64,000 nt of DNA from Acorus gramineus (taxonomy: Eukaryota; Streptophyta; Magnoliopsida; Acorales; Acoraceae). Positions within the stretch are counted from its first letter, which is position 1; each line of letters begins with the position of its first letter. The stretch is from contig JAUJYN010000028.1 of NCBI GenBank assembly GCA_030737835.1, positions 992,001 to 1,056,000 on the forward strand, written 5' to 3'. The translations under genes and the position numbers were made by a program. The notes below the pieces were generated by a model. It was not told the DNA's origin, searched no databases, and worked only from the letters and a program-made list of their open reading frames with translations. Below are positions 21,463 through 33,190 of this stretch, one piece after another.

Positions 21463-24400
21463 TGTTATATATGTGTCACTTTTAACCTGCTAGTAACCGT
21501 TGGAGCGTTCTGGTGGTTTTTCGATTTTTTTCGGTTTTCGATCGGAACCGCTAATTTTTGGACTGTTAACTAACGTCTTGAGTTAGAGGACTCCGATTGA
21601 AAATCTAACTGCATATTTGGTGTCCTGGTGCCATTTTAGGCCTCTCATGAAAATTTCATCGAATTTCGGTAACGTTTCTGAAATTTTGCAGTTTCGTGGC
21701 GTATCCGGGTATTTTAAGTGACTTGCTATATAAGTGGGATCTAATTTTAGCTTGGCACTATTCATCATCTTCTTCCCTTAGCTTTCTCTCTCCCCTTCTC
21801 CATTTTTCAAGCTTTTGAGCCCCTTAGAGCCCTCAAAGCTTAAAACCTAAAGCATAGGAAGTGTAGATCGGGTCCCGATCTACACCCCGGTGCTTTCAAA
21901 TCCGGATTCCGGTGAGTTTTGCCCCTTCTTCCCCTCTCGTTTCTCCTCTGATTTGGGCCATTTCGAGGGCCAAGGGAGATCCCGGCGTTGGAAGCCTTTG
22001 GGGAAAGGTTTCGGTGCGCGAAGAGCAACCGAACATCCTATCCTCCCCTTGGTAAGCCCTTTTTCATCTCTTTTCTTGCTTAGATGTATGTTAGGGGGGG
22101 GGGGGATTTGAGGTTGGGTGGTGGTCGGCGGCTGTGGGTGGTTGTCGGAGGTGGTTGGGGGCGGTCGGAGGCAGTGGAAGGCCGGCGGTTGGTGGTGGAG
22201 GTGCTCGGACAGAAGGGGGTTGCAGTCCCGGGCAGTAGGCAGCACAGTCAGCGCTCAGGCAGGCGCAGCAGGCGTGCAGCGGCAGGACGCGCGCGCGCGT
22301 GCGCACGGACGTTCGCGCGGGCGTGCGCTCGGGTTGGCGCTGGGCATGCTGGGTGCTTGGCGTGCGGGGCGCGCAAGGTAGACTGGCAGAGCTAGCTTGG
22401 GTAGGATGGCTGGGCTATGCGCGCGGGCAGGCCGGGCTGGCAGGCTGGGCGCGCAGGCGAGCAGGGCAGGCGGTGCTCGGGCATCAGGCGGGCAGTACCG
22501 GGCGTGCAGGCGAGCTGTGCTCGGGCCACTCGGCGATGCGCGCAGGCAGGCAGCGCGGGCAGCAGCGCGGGCCGGCTGGCAGGCGAGCTGGGCGCGTGCT
22601 GCCAGGCGCGCTGGGCGCGTGTTGCGCGGGCGTGCGCGTGGGCGCTGGGTGAGGGTCCGGGTGCTAGGCGCTGAGCGTCGGGCGCTGGGTCGCGGATACC
22701 GGGTGCTGGGCGAGGGTGCTGAGCGCTGGGCGCTGGGGCGCTGGGCACTGCAGAGGAGTATGCGCGAGGCTGGTGGTGCGCGCGGGGCGCGGCGAGGCAG
22801 CGGTGGTGCGCGCGGGGCGCGGCGAGGCAGCGGTGGTGCGCGCGGGGTGTGCGCGGGGCGAGGCGCTGCGCGCGGAGCGTGCGGGGTGCTCTCGGGCCAG
22901 CGCAAGGCGTGCGGGGTGCGCGCGGGCGGCTGCGCTGGGGCGCAGAGGGTGCGCGGTGCACCCGGGAAGCTCGGCGGTGTGTCCAGGCGGCGGGCAGGGG
23001 CCCGGCGGTGCGCCTGGGTGCGCGGGCTAGGGCGCGGCGGTGCATCCGGGGGCGGGTGGCCGTGCGGGTGGTTGCAGGAGTGAACCGGAGTCCTCGGGCT
23101 AGCGTGCGTACGGGCCGTATGTACGTTTGCCCGAGTGTTGGGTATTTTTAGAGTATTTTGTGGTATTCTTGTGTATTTTACTCACCAAGTTAAATACCCG
23201 TCTTGCAGATCTTGACGGACGGTCGCGCGACGACCCAGATACCGGTGAGTGGGACAACCCAACCCAGTTTGGGAGGCGTTACATGCACTTGGGCGTGTAC
23301 CGTCCTCCCCTGGGGCACATAGTTAGTATTAACTGTTTTTGTTATAATCCATGCAAGCATGATCTATGTGTAGAATGCATGCCACCCTAGACTTGTATGT
23401 TAGGGACTTGCACCCTTAGGACTATGTGTAAGAGCCATGCACCATGTTCCCATACTAGGAAGCCTTGGCCTATGCATGCGTCCTATTAGTTTGATTATTA
23501 AATTAAATGCTAGCATGCCTTGTATAATATTATTGGGAGGGGCCTTGCGAGGTCAACATTGAGACCCGGGCTAGGGTGCTCCGTGTCACGCCCCGGGCGT
23601 CCCCGAGATGCGGCAAGTGTATATAAAATATCAGAATCTACACAGGAGGTCAATAATATATCATACACAAGCAACCAGAATGACACACAGACAACAAAAG
23701 CAGGGCTGACATGATATATACACCAAATGCGGAAGCTAAAGACTGAATCTGTAATCAAAACACACTACAGACTCCATACATAATCACATGTCCTGTGAGA
23801 GCCAATATACATACAAAGACATCCAAATACAACACCAACGCGTGCCCAAGCACGGAAAATGATACATACAGGCACAAGGGATGCTGATAGCCTGATACTC
23901 GCGGGACGTGGCGCTACTCCGCTACTGATGAAGTCCCTCGGGGAGCTCCTCCTCCAGATCCGACTCAGATGACACTGAAGAAAAATATTATGCGAGGGGT
24001 GAGCCACACGCTCAGTGAACGGCACAACCCATGCATCACAGATAATATTGACGACAACCAGATAATCTTTATAATCCACAACCACATTACCATAGCCACA
24101 AATAACAACAATTCCGCAACCTAGTGGGTCGCTACCGCCAACCCACTACACCCTCACCCTCACCCTCAATGGGTGACCAAGGATATTGGGACTAACTGCA
24201 CAAAACCAGCGGGTCGCTTCAGCCAACCCGCTACACCCTCACCCTCACCCTCAATGGGTGACATAGGATATTGGGACTTACTATCCAGTGGGTCGCCACA
24301 TCGCCGGCCCACCATACCCTCACCCTCACCCTCAACAGGTGACCTAGGCTCTTGGGACTGACTAGGCTGTTGGTCACCCTTGGTCCACCGATAGTCTCTC

Positions 24401-27400
24401 CTCACTCCGTAGGTCGTTTGGCCACTCCCACGTTCAGCACAGTCCTTCTACCAAATCAGGAGGCGCCTACTACTGGGAGCCCCTGCACGGGACAACCTGT
24501 CTAATGCTGAGGTAGTCTCTACTCGGATCCAACGAAGGGAACAGAACAGCCTATCCATCGCATATGATCCACTCGGATCCGCAGACAGCACATCATAACA
24601 ACACTAATGTTCTGAATTCCTCAGAACCCACCGGGGCGCATAACTACGATGCGGGGAACATGCATAAGGTTATAACAAGGGTGGAATATCATTGGGGGAA
24701 AGAAACTCGGGAGGGCAGCGTGAGTTCCCGTTATAGGACACCCCGACAACCAAACAAGGAACACGGTGTACCCTAACCCGGGTCTCACCGCTGTCCTCGC
24801 AAGGCCCCTCCCCTATAATATTCACTATAACATGCAATTTAACATTTACTAGCATTTAATTTAATAAATAAACTAGTAGGGCACATTCATTGGTCGGGCT
24901 TCCTAGCATGGAAACAGGAGACATGGTGCATGGCTCATACCCATATCCTAAGGGTGCAAGTCCCTAACATGCAAAGTCTAGGGTAACATGCATTCTAAAA
25001 TTAAATCATGCTCGCATGATATACAAATTACAACATGCCAATATTCACCCATGGTGCCCCAGGAGAGGTCGGTATACGCCCAAGTGTGTATAACACCTCT
25101 CTACTGGGTTGGATTGTCCCACTCACCGAAATTTGGGTCGTCGCGTGACCGTCCGTCAAGATCTGCAAGACAGGCATTTATACGGTGAGTAAAATCCACA
25201 ATTACCCCAAACTACCCAAAAATACATTAAACATACTCTAAAAATACCCCATACTCGGGCAAACGTACATACGGCACGTACGCACGCTAGCCCGAGCACT
25301 CCGGCTCACTCCCGCACCACCGGCAACCACCCGCACGGCCACCCGACCCCTCGGGTGCGCCGCCGTGCCTCAGCCCGCGCGCCCAGGCACCGCCGGGCCC
25401 CTGCCCGCCACCCTGGACCCGCAGCCGAGCCACCCGGTGCACCGCCCCGCGCCCCGCCGCAGCAGCCCGCGCCCCGTGCTCCCCGCGCACACCACACGAG
25501 CACGCCGCACGCCCCGCGCGCACCCCGCGCGCACCGCCAGCTCCGCCTCGCGCGCACCCCGCGCGCACCGCCAGCTCCGCCCCGCGCGCACCACCAGCTC
25601 CCACACCGCGCGCACGCCTGCCTCTGCCCAGCGCCCCGTGCGCACGCCCCACAGCGGTGCCCAGCGCCCCAGCGCCCAGCGCCAAGCACCCTCGGCCAGC
25701 ACCCGGTACCCGCGACCCAACGCCCAGCGCTCTGCGCCCAGCACCCGGGACCCTCACCCATCGCCCACGCGAACGCACGCGCAACACGCGCCCAGCGCGC
25801 CTGCCAGCCTGCCCACGCTGCTGCCCGCGTTGCCTGCCTGCGCGCGTCGCCGAGTGGCCCGAGCACCGCTCGCCTGCACGCCCGGGGCACTGCCCGCCTG
25901 ATGCCCAAGCGCCCCTGCCCTGCTCGCCTGCGCGCCCAGCCTGCCAGCCCGGCCTGCCAGGGCGCACAGCCACTGCCCGCAGCCAGCCTGCACCGCACAC
26001 TTCCCTCTACACCCCCCGAGCGCACGCCCGCGCGCGCACCCGCGCGCACGCGCTCGCGCGCCCAGCAAACTGGTGCACCTGCTCCCAGCCTACCCGAGCT
26101 AGTCCTGCCAGCTTGCCCAGCGCGCACGCCCAGCCCTGCTGGCCCCCAGCGCCAGTCTAGCGCCCGCACGCCCAGCCCTGCTGGCCCCCAGCACCACCCA
26201 AGCGCACGCACGCGTGCACTCCCGCGCGCGCGCGAGTGCGCCCGCGCCAACCACTGCGCCTGCACCACCCTGCGCTGCTGCCCTGCCCGAGACAGCAGCC
26301 CGCCAGCCCGAGCTGCACGCCTGCCAGCCCGAGCTCCTCTACCACCCACCTCCGACCACCACCACAGCCTCCGACCGCCTCCCACAGCCCTCCGGCGGCC
26401 ACCCACCGCCGCCAACCTCCTCCCAACCCCATTTCCACCCTCCTAGCATACATCTAAGCAAGAAAGAGAGGAAAAGAGGCTTACCAAGGGGAGGAAAGGA
26501 AATCCGGTTGCTCTCCGCGCACCGAAACCTCTCCCAAAAGGTTTCCAACGCCCAGATCTACCTCCACCACCGAGATGGCTCAAAACAGAGGAGAAGAGAG
26601 GGCGGACGGAGGGGCAAATCTCGCCGAAAAAGGATTTGAAACCACCGGGGTGTAGATCCGATCTACACTTCCTAGGTTTTAACTTTTAAGGTTTGAGGGG
26701 TCTAAGGGCCTCAAAAGCAAGAAAAACGGAGGAGAGGAGAGAGAGGGCTCAAGGTAGGAGATGATGAATAGTGCCAAGCTATTTTTAGATTTCACTTTAT
26801 ATAGCAAACGACTTAAAAACCCAGATACGCCCCAGAACTGCGAAATTTCAGAAACGTTTTCAGAATTCAACAAAATTTTCGTGAGAGGCCTAAAATGGCA
26901 CCAGGACACCAAATATGCAGTTAGATTTCCAATCGGAGTCCTCTAACTCAGGACGATAGCTAACAGTCCAAAAATTAGCGGTACCGATCGAAAACCAAAA
27001 AAAAAATGAAAAACTGCAAGAACGCTCCAACGGTTACCAGCAGGCTAAAAGTGACACATATATAACACTCCGTGTTCCTTCTTTGGTTGTCGGAATGTCC
27101 TGTATCGGGACCTCATGCTGCCCTCCCAAGGTTTCTTGTCCCATTAATATTATAACTCTTGTTGATAATTAATATGGCATTCTTGTTAGTAGTTGTCATT
27201 ATGTATTCCCCGCATCTTGGTTATGCGCGCTAGTGGAATTCCGAAAGAATTCAAGGCATTAGGATTGTAGAGATGTGCTGTCAGCGGATCCGAGTGGATC
27301 ATATGCGATGGATAGGCTGTTCTGTTCCCTTCGTTGGATCCGTGTAGAGACTACCCCGGCGTTGGAAAGGTCGTCCCGTGCAGGGGCTCCCATCAGTAGG

Positions 27401-28228
27401 CGCCTCCTGATTTGGCAGAAGGACTGTGTTGAATGTGGGAGTGGCCAAACGACCTACGGAGTGGGGAGAGACTATCGGTGGAACAAGGGTGACCAACAAC
27501 CTAGTCAGTCCCAAGAGCCTAGGTCACCTATTGGAGGGTGAGGGTGAGGGTATGGTGGGCCGGCGATGTGGCGACCCACTGGATTGTGTAAGGATGATTA
27601 TCAGCCTATTAAGTCCCAACATCCTTGGTCACCTCGTGAGGGTGAGGGTGAGGGTGAGGATATGGTGGTTCGGCGATGTGACGAACCCCCGGATTTGTAT
27701 TGTTTATGCCATTTTGTGGCTTGAGTAATGTGATTGTGGATTAATAATATCTGTTGTGGTTAATATAAGCTGCGATGCATGGGTTGTGCTGTTCACTGAG
27801 CGTGTTGCTCACCCCTCGCATAATATTTTTCTCCAGTGTCATCTGAGTCGGATCTGGAGGAGGAGCTCCCCGAGGGACTTCATTAGTAGCGGAGTAGCGC
27901 CACGTCCCGCGAGTATCAGAGGCTATCAGCATCCCTTTCGCTTGTATGTATTATATTCCGTGCTTGGGCACGTGTTTGTATATTATTTGGATGTCTTTGT
28001 ATATATTGGCTCTCACAGGACAGTTGATTATGTATCGAGTCTGTAATATGTTTTTGGATTACAGATTCAGTCTTTTAGCTTTCGCATTTGGTGTATATAT
28101 TATGTCAGCCCTGCTTTATCTGTGTAGTCATTTTTAGCTGTTGTGTGAGTATGTTATTGAACTCCTGTTTACTTGTATCATATATACACTTGCCGCGTCC
28201 CGGGGTCGGCCGGCCCTAGGGCGTGACA
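21463..28228 (+). mobile_element. Solo LTR, dominant family (about 3.28 kb without its insert), TSD GTACG/GTAAG
   Basis: It starts TGTTATATATG at 21463 and ends AGGGCGTGACA at 28228. The target duplicate reads GTACG before and GTAAG after, and the surrounding LTR resumes correctly at 'agccatgcatc'. Its own sequence is 21463-23583 plus 27073-28228. It has a TATA box (about 21726), the palindrome (21861-21885), the GC-rich block (about 22240-23080), the hairpin (23271-23309), two G-rich modules (about 27530-27690) and an acceptor-like block at 27837-27889. It is the third level of nesting. Confidence 0.9.
23584..27067 (-). mobile_element. Solo LTR, dominant family (3,484 bp), TSD CTCCG
   Basis: On the plus strand it begins TGTCACGCCCCGGGCG and ends ACACATATATAACA, flanked by a perfect CTCCG (23579-23583 and 27068-27072). 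It splits the surrounding LTR inside the conserved phrase 'gggt(g)ctccgtgttcctt'. It carries three G-rich modules (about 24121-24360), the hairpin (about 25070-25110), the splice-bordered block (about 25125-25162) and a GC-rich block (about 25300-26330). It is the innermost, and so the youngest, of four nested levels here. Confidence 0.92.
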
Positions 28229-29022
28229 GTAAGAGCCATGCATCCTGACTCCATGTTTTCATGGTAGGAAAGCCTCGACCTATGCATATGTCCTATTAGT
28301 ATAATTTATTAAATTAAATGCGAACTTATGGTATTTTAGCATGCCTTAGGGAATATTATAAGGGGCCTTGCGAGGTCAGCATTGAGACCCGGGCTAGGGT
28401 ACTCCGTGTTCCTTGTTTGGTTGTCGGGATATCCTATATCGGGACCTCATGGTGCCCTCCCAAGGTTTCTTTTCCCGATAATATTATAACCTCCTTATTA
28501 TATATATGTTTCCCCGCATCTTAGTTATGCGCCCTGGAGGAATTCTGAAGAATTCATGACATTTATAAGTTGAGATCGGTGTTGGCGGATCCGAGTGGAT
28601 CGTATGCGTGTGGATAGGCTGTTTCTTTTCCCTTCGTTGGATTCGTATAGAGACTGCCCCAGCGTTAGACAGGCCTTCCTGACAGACGGCTCCCATCAGT
28701 AGGCACCTCCTGATTTGGGTTCGGACTGTGCTGATTGTGGGAGCGGACCAGGCGGCCTACGGAGTGGAGGAGAGACTATCGGTGGACCAAGGGTGATTAA
28801 CAGCCTAGTCAGTCCCAATATCCTATGTCACCTACTTAGAGGGTGAGGGTGAGGGTGTGGTGGGTCGGCGATGTTGCGACCCACTGGATTTTGTGTATTT
28901 ACTGCCACTTAGAGGCTTTGATTTAATTGTGGTTAATATAAATTGTGATGCATGGTTGTGCTATTCACTGAACGTGTGGCTCACCCCTCGCATAATTTTT
29001 CTCCAGTTATCACTGAGTCGGA

Positions 29023-30109
29023 TGATAAGCATATTAATTATACATTAAAACCCCTTAATCTAAGTTTGTATATCCTTATTTTATGTATAATAATAACTAA
29101 TATTAAGAATTCGTGTGTTATTGCAGGTAATTGACTTAAATGATGATTATCAATACAAGATATGCTACAAATCAGTTAAAGATGTGAAGGAGAATCAAGA
29201 GTTTTTAGAAGATCCTTATGGAAAAAGATTTGGTTAAGATTGAATAAAAATCAATCCAATCAAATATATTCTTCAAAATCCCGTCCCACTGTTTTGATCA
29301 TAACTTTTGTCTCAAGTATCTGATTTATTCTCATGATATGGCGTTGGAAAGATAATTTCAAGATCTACAAATCACTATTTCATGAAGATTTCGTAATTCC
29401 ATCTTATTACGGGTCAAAAAGCCATCTGAAGATTCTGCAGAAAATCAATGACGGGAATTAAATCTAAACTTCATATGAGGAAGGTTGAGGCCAATCTTAA
29501 CTACCAAATCTTAACCATCCATTATATTGCAAATAAATGGTTGAGATTCAAGAGCTGGAGACTATAAAAGGAGCACATGTGAATAGAAAATGGGAGGAGG
29601 CAAAAAGACAAAAAGGAGAAGAAGAATTCAAGAGTTTTGCTTTGTTTTTGTTTTTCTTTTCATCTCATATATTTTGATTCTTGTATTCTATTAGATCTGA
29701 ATTTTAATATTAATTTTGTGTTTTTTTATTTTCAAGAATTTTTTAATAATATGATGTCTTTTATTTTTCTTTTCTTTTATTTGATCATGTCTTCTAGTAG
29801 CTAAATCTTCAACTAGGGTTGAAGATGAAACCATGCAATGCTAGTTTAGGATTTTATATTTAAATCTGAATTCTCCATATTGTTTGTTTTATTGCGTATC
29901 AATCTCTCCTTCAATTCTCTTTTGAAACCTTTTATGTGAATTTCTTATTACCATCTTAAAAAATCTCTTGTATTTGATTTGATAAAATATGTTTTGATTG
30001 AGTTCTATGATATTTTATGCTCTTCTTAACATGTTGAATATTGAGTTGGTAGATTTTATAAAGGGAAGGGAGATTGAATATTTTATGCTTTGATTGGTAG
30101 ATTTTGACA
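29023..30109 (+). mobile_element. LTR-like segment of a third, AT-rich family
   Basis: This 1,087-bp segment starts TGATAAGCATATTAATTA and could end TTTTGACA, so it has LTR-like TG...CA ends. It holds a TATA-like box (ctataaaagg, about 29563) followed by AG-rich leader and a T-rich tract. It has no coding region. The five bases on either side differ (TCGGA and TGCTG), and the sequences it separates belong to two different LTR copies, so it is not a simple insertion. Confidence 0.55.
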
Positions 30110-31799
30110 TGCTGGCGCGCGCAAACGGGCGCGCTGGCGGGCGCGCACGCGTACGAGCAGACGCGTGGGGGTGCGCGCGGGGTGCTGCGCGGGGGCGCAG
30201 TGCGCGCGGGTACGCGCGGGCTGGACGTGCGGTACGAGCGGGCGCGTGCGTGCGTGGCAGCGCTTCTGGGCGCGCGGGCAGGGGCGCGGCAGTGCGCCAG
30301 GGGCGCTGGGGTGCATGCGTGCGTGCGCGTGCGGGGGGCCATGCGTGTGGCTGCCAGAGGGTTCTGGTGAGTGTCGGGGCACTCGGACTCGCGTGCGTAC
30401 GTGCGTGCTCGCATGCGTGCGAGTCCGTATGCATGCTTGTCCGAGTATTGGGTTTTTCTAGTAAATTTCATGTGTAATTGTGTAGTTTACTCACCATATT
30501 GAATGCCCATGTCTTGCAGATCTTGGCGAACGGTCACGCAACGACCCGGGTTTCGGTGAGTGGGTCAATCCAACCCAGTAGGGAGGCGTTCGATGCACGT
30601 AGGCATGCATTGCCCTCCCCTGGGGCACCATAATTGTATATTAACTTGTGATAAATGAAAAACTGTGTAATGCATGTTTTAATATGATGTAACCATGCCA
30701 CATTAGACCTTGTATGCTAGGGATATGCATCCATATATCATGTATAGAGGCCCATACATGCCTAGACACCATGTTCCATGATTGGAAAGCCCCGATCTAT
30801 GCATGTTTCCCATTTAGTTTAATTTAATTAAATCAAAATGAGAACATATTGTTATAAGCATGCCTTAGAGAATATTATAACCTTGTTGTTATAATATATG
30901 TTTCCCCGCATCTTAGTTATGCGCCCTGGAGGAATTCTTGAGAATTCATGACATTAGAAATGTTAGGAATCGTTGTCGACGGATCCAAGAGGATCGTATC
31001 CGTGTGGGTAGGCTGTTTTCTCCCCTTCGTTGGATCCGAGTAGGAACTCCCTGGCGTTAGAAAGCTGTCCTAATAGAGGGCTCCCATCTGTAGGTACCTC
31101 CGATGCGTCGGAGGGTGCTGATCGTGGGAGTATACCAGGTAGAGGCTACGGAGTGTGGGAGAGGCTACCGGTGGACCAAGGGTGGAGAGCAGTCTAGTCT
31201 GTCCCAAAAGGCCCATGTCACCCCTTAAAGGGTGAGGGTGAGGGTGAGGGTGGGGTGGGTCGGCGATGTTACGACCCACTAGCTTGTGTAGTTACTCCCG
31301 TTTAGGGACTATGATTATTTTAAGGTTAATATGAGTTGTTGCATAGATTGTGCCATTCACTGAGCATGTGGCTCACCCCTCGCATATTCTTTTCCTCCAG
31401 TTGTATCTGAGTCGGATCTGAAGGAGGAGCTCCCCGAGGCATCACAGCAGTAGCGGAGCAGCGTCACGTTTTGGGTTCTGTGAGTGAGAGGCCATCAGCA
31501 TCCCCTTCTTGCTTGTATGTATTGTTATCCGTGCTTGGGCACACGCTTGTATTTGGATGTCATTGTTTATATTGGCTCTCACAGGACAGTTGATTATGTA
31601 TTCGGGTCTGTAATAATACTTTGAATTACAAACTCAGTCGTTTAAGCTTCCGCTATATGTATATATATTATGTCAGCTACATTATTGATTGTGTTGTCAT
31701 TTTCGATGTTGTTTAGAGTATTTTATTGATCTCCTGTATAGACTGCTGATATTATATATATTTGCCACGTATCGGGGACGGCCGCCTTGGGGCGTGACA
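30110..31799 (+). repeat. 3' LTR (partial) of the 15189-31799 element
   Basis: It starts within the GC-rich block and runs to GGGGCGTGACA at 31799, followed by the element's target duplicate CAACC. It closely matches the 5' LTR from about 16080 onward, including the ATGCAC-type hairpin (about 30580-30620) and a single G-rich module whose hairpin arms lie at 31255-31262 and 31272-31279. The leading part of the LTR is absent. Confidence 0.9.
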
Positions 31800-31804
31800 C
31801 AACC

Positions 31805-31912
31805 AGTCGAGATGTTTTGGAGTGATTTAATCTCCACCCGTCTGATGCTGTGGGCCCTAATCGGACGGCTCAGATTGAATCCGCACCTGCCATTCTCATG
31901 TAATCATTTTAG
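31805..31912. other. Host DNA between retrotransposon and MULE
   Basis: This 108-bp strip lies between the retrotransposon's target duplicate and the left end of the MULE. Before the retrotransposon arrived it was joined to 15183 and lay upstream of the possible minus-strand exon there. It may therefore be promoter or leader DNA. I see no coding sequence or clear TATA box in it. Confidence 0.5.
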
Positions 31913-31922
31913 ATATATATTA

Positions 31923-32050
31923 TCAGTGGTGATAGCTAGGCCCCAAAATATAAGCCCCACTCACAAACCCCATGAGTTGTCAACCTGTCATTGGTTTATT
32001 ATTTCACTTTTCAAAAAGGGTAACAAAGCAAAAACCAATTATACCCTCCC
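31923..32050 (+). repeat. Left terminal region of the MULE
   Basis: It reads tcagtggtgatagctaggcc and continues with 'aagccccactcac', 'catgagttgtca', 'cacttttcaaaaagggtaa' and 'accaattataccctcc'. The same order occurs at the left end of the small MULE at 60350, nearly base for base. It is related, inverted, to the right end at about 60240-60340. Confidence 0.75.
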
Positions 32051-32579
32051 ATAAAAACTACTCGAAAACACACGCGCGAATCAAAGAAATCCGGATTTGA
32101 CGTCCACGAATTAAACACCACCGTCTCTTTCGGCGAGCCAAAATGAACTTTCAAATTCTCTCACCCCCAAATAATCACATTTGTTCCAAAAGGGGGAAAA
32201 AAAACCCTAAACCCTGCTGTACGCATCGTTTTTTCTCCCCCGAACGGCTTGGATCATCTGGACAAACAAAATGGCGACAAGCAGTAAGAAACCTTGTTTC
32301 CTTTCTTTCCCGAATTTCTTTTTTTTTTGTGTGTTTGAACGAATTGCTTCGTTTTTCCGAAATAGGGTTTCGAAAAAGCTCGTAGATTGCGTTTGCATTG
32401 TACATGTGACGGATTGTTTTAGGGTTTTGATTAGTTTATGGAGGTCTTCACAAAAGAATGTAACAAATTATTTACAATGCAAATAAATTAAAAACACTTG
32501 TTTTTATTTATTTTTTGATCAAATGTCTTGATTTTTTCGAACAAGGGATTCGAAAAAATTTAGAGATTGCATTTGCAAA

Positions 32580-33190
32580 GTAAATGTAACAGATTATATT
32601 AAGTTTTGGATTAGGGTTTTACATGAAATGTAACAGATTATTAAAGTACTCTTGAAAAAATGTTACATTTACAGAGTAAATGTAACACAAAATATATTAG
32701 GTTTTGGACTAGGGTTTGGATGTTTTTTTATTAAATGTAACAAATTATTAAATGTACTGTTGGAAATGTGACATTTGTAGTGTAAATGTAACATATTACA
32801 TTAGGTTTTGGATTAGGTTTTGGAGGTTTTCACAGGAAATGTAACAGAATATTAAAGTACTCTTAAAAAAATGTGACATTTACAGAGTACATGTAACAAA
32901 ATTTATTTTAGGTTTTGGATTAGGGTTTTGATGTTTTTTCGTTACATGTAACAGATTATCAAATGTACTGTTGGAAATGTGACATTTGCAGTGTACATGT
33001 AACATATTATATTTGGTTTTGGATTATGTTTTGGAGGTTTTCAAAGGGAAATGTAACAGAATATTGAAATAAGATTGGAAATGTGACATTCATACATTTT
33101 ATACCTTCAAAATCTGAACGACATATAAATGTAACATTCTAAAGACTAATAGAGAACACACAACCATAGTGACATTTATTTTGTGTGTTA
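32580..33190. repeat. ATGTAAC-rich tandem region in the first intron of the Ulp1-like gene
   Basis: Two imperfect copies of a unit of about 210 bp (about 32606-32825 and 32830-33045) carry ATGTAAC, its complement GTTACAT, or the variant ATGTGAC many times. By eye there are more than fifteen in 600 bp, including a perfect palindrome GTTACATGTAAC at about 32941. The motif recurs in other introns of the gene, in the spacer between the two genes, near the transposase start and in the small MULE at 60350. Such dispersed repeats could bind a transposon-encoded protein. Confidence 0.75.

Larger units (their letters stand above)
19684..29022 (+). mobile_element. Dominant-family LTR inserted in the protease region, incomplete, with nested insertion
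   Basis: It starts TGTTATATATGTGTCAC at 19684 within the protease coding region. Its own sequence comprises 19684-21462 and 28234-29022; a complete LTR sits between. The first part has a GC-rich block (about 20560-21080), the splice-bordered block (about 21236-21272) and the hairpin with a G-U pair in its inner stem (about 21297-21335). The second part has one G-rich module (about 28820-28885). The expected 3' end and a matching target duplicate are not found, so it is incomplete. Confidence 0.85.
15189..31799 (+). mobile_element. Ty3/gypsy retrotransposon of the dominant family, incomplete, with nested insertions
   Basis: The element starts TGTTATATATG at 15189 and ends GGGCGTGACA at 31799, flanked by the perfect target duplication CAACC (15184-15188 and 31800-31804). 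Parts in order: 5' LTR (15189-17896), primer-binding site, gag, protease, then nested LTRs (19684-30109), then the 3' part of the 3' LTR (30110-31799). Reverse transcriptase and integrase are not present. It is broken, with several breaks besides the insertions. The two LTRs differ at roughly 2% of sites by eye over 270 aligned bases, so the insertion is fairly young. Very long LTRs and the gag type suggest the Tekay/Del chromovirus clade, but with no integrase to test this is tentative. Confidence 0.85.

Noticed and set aside
31912-31922. A 9-bp target duplication for the large MULE
   Set aside because: Both flanks are alternating A and T; several offsets give partial matches and none is convincing.
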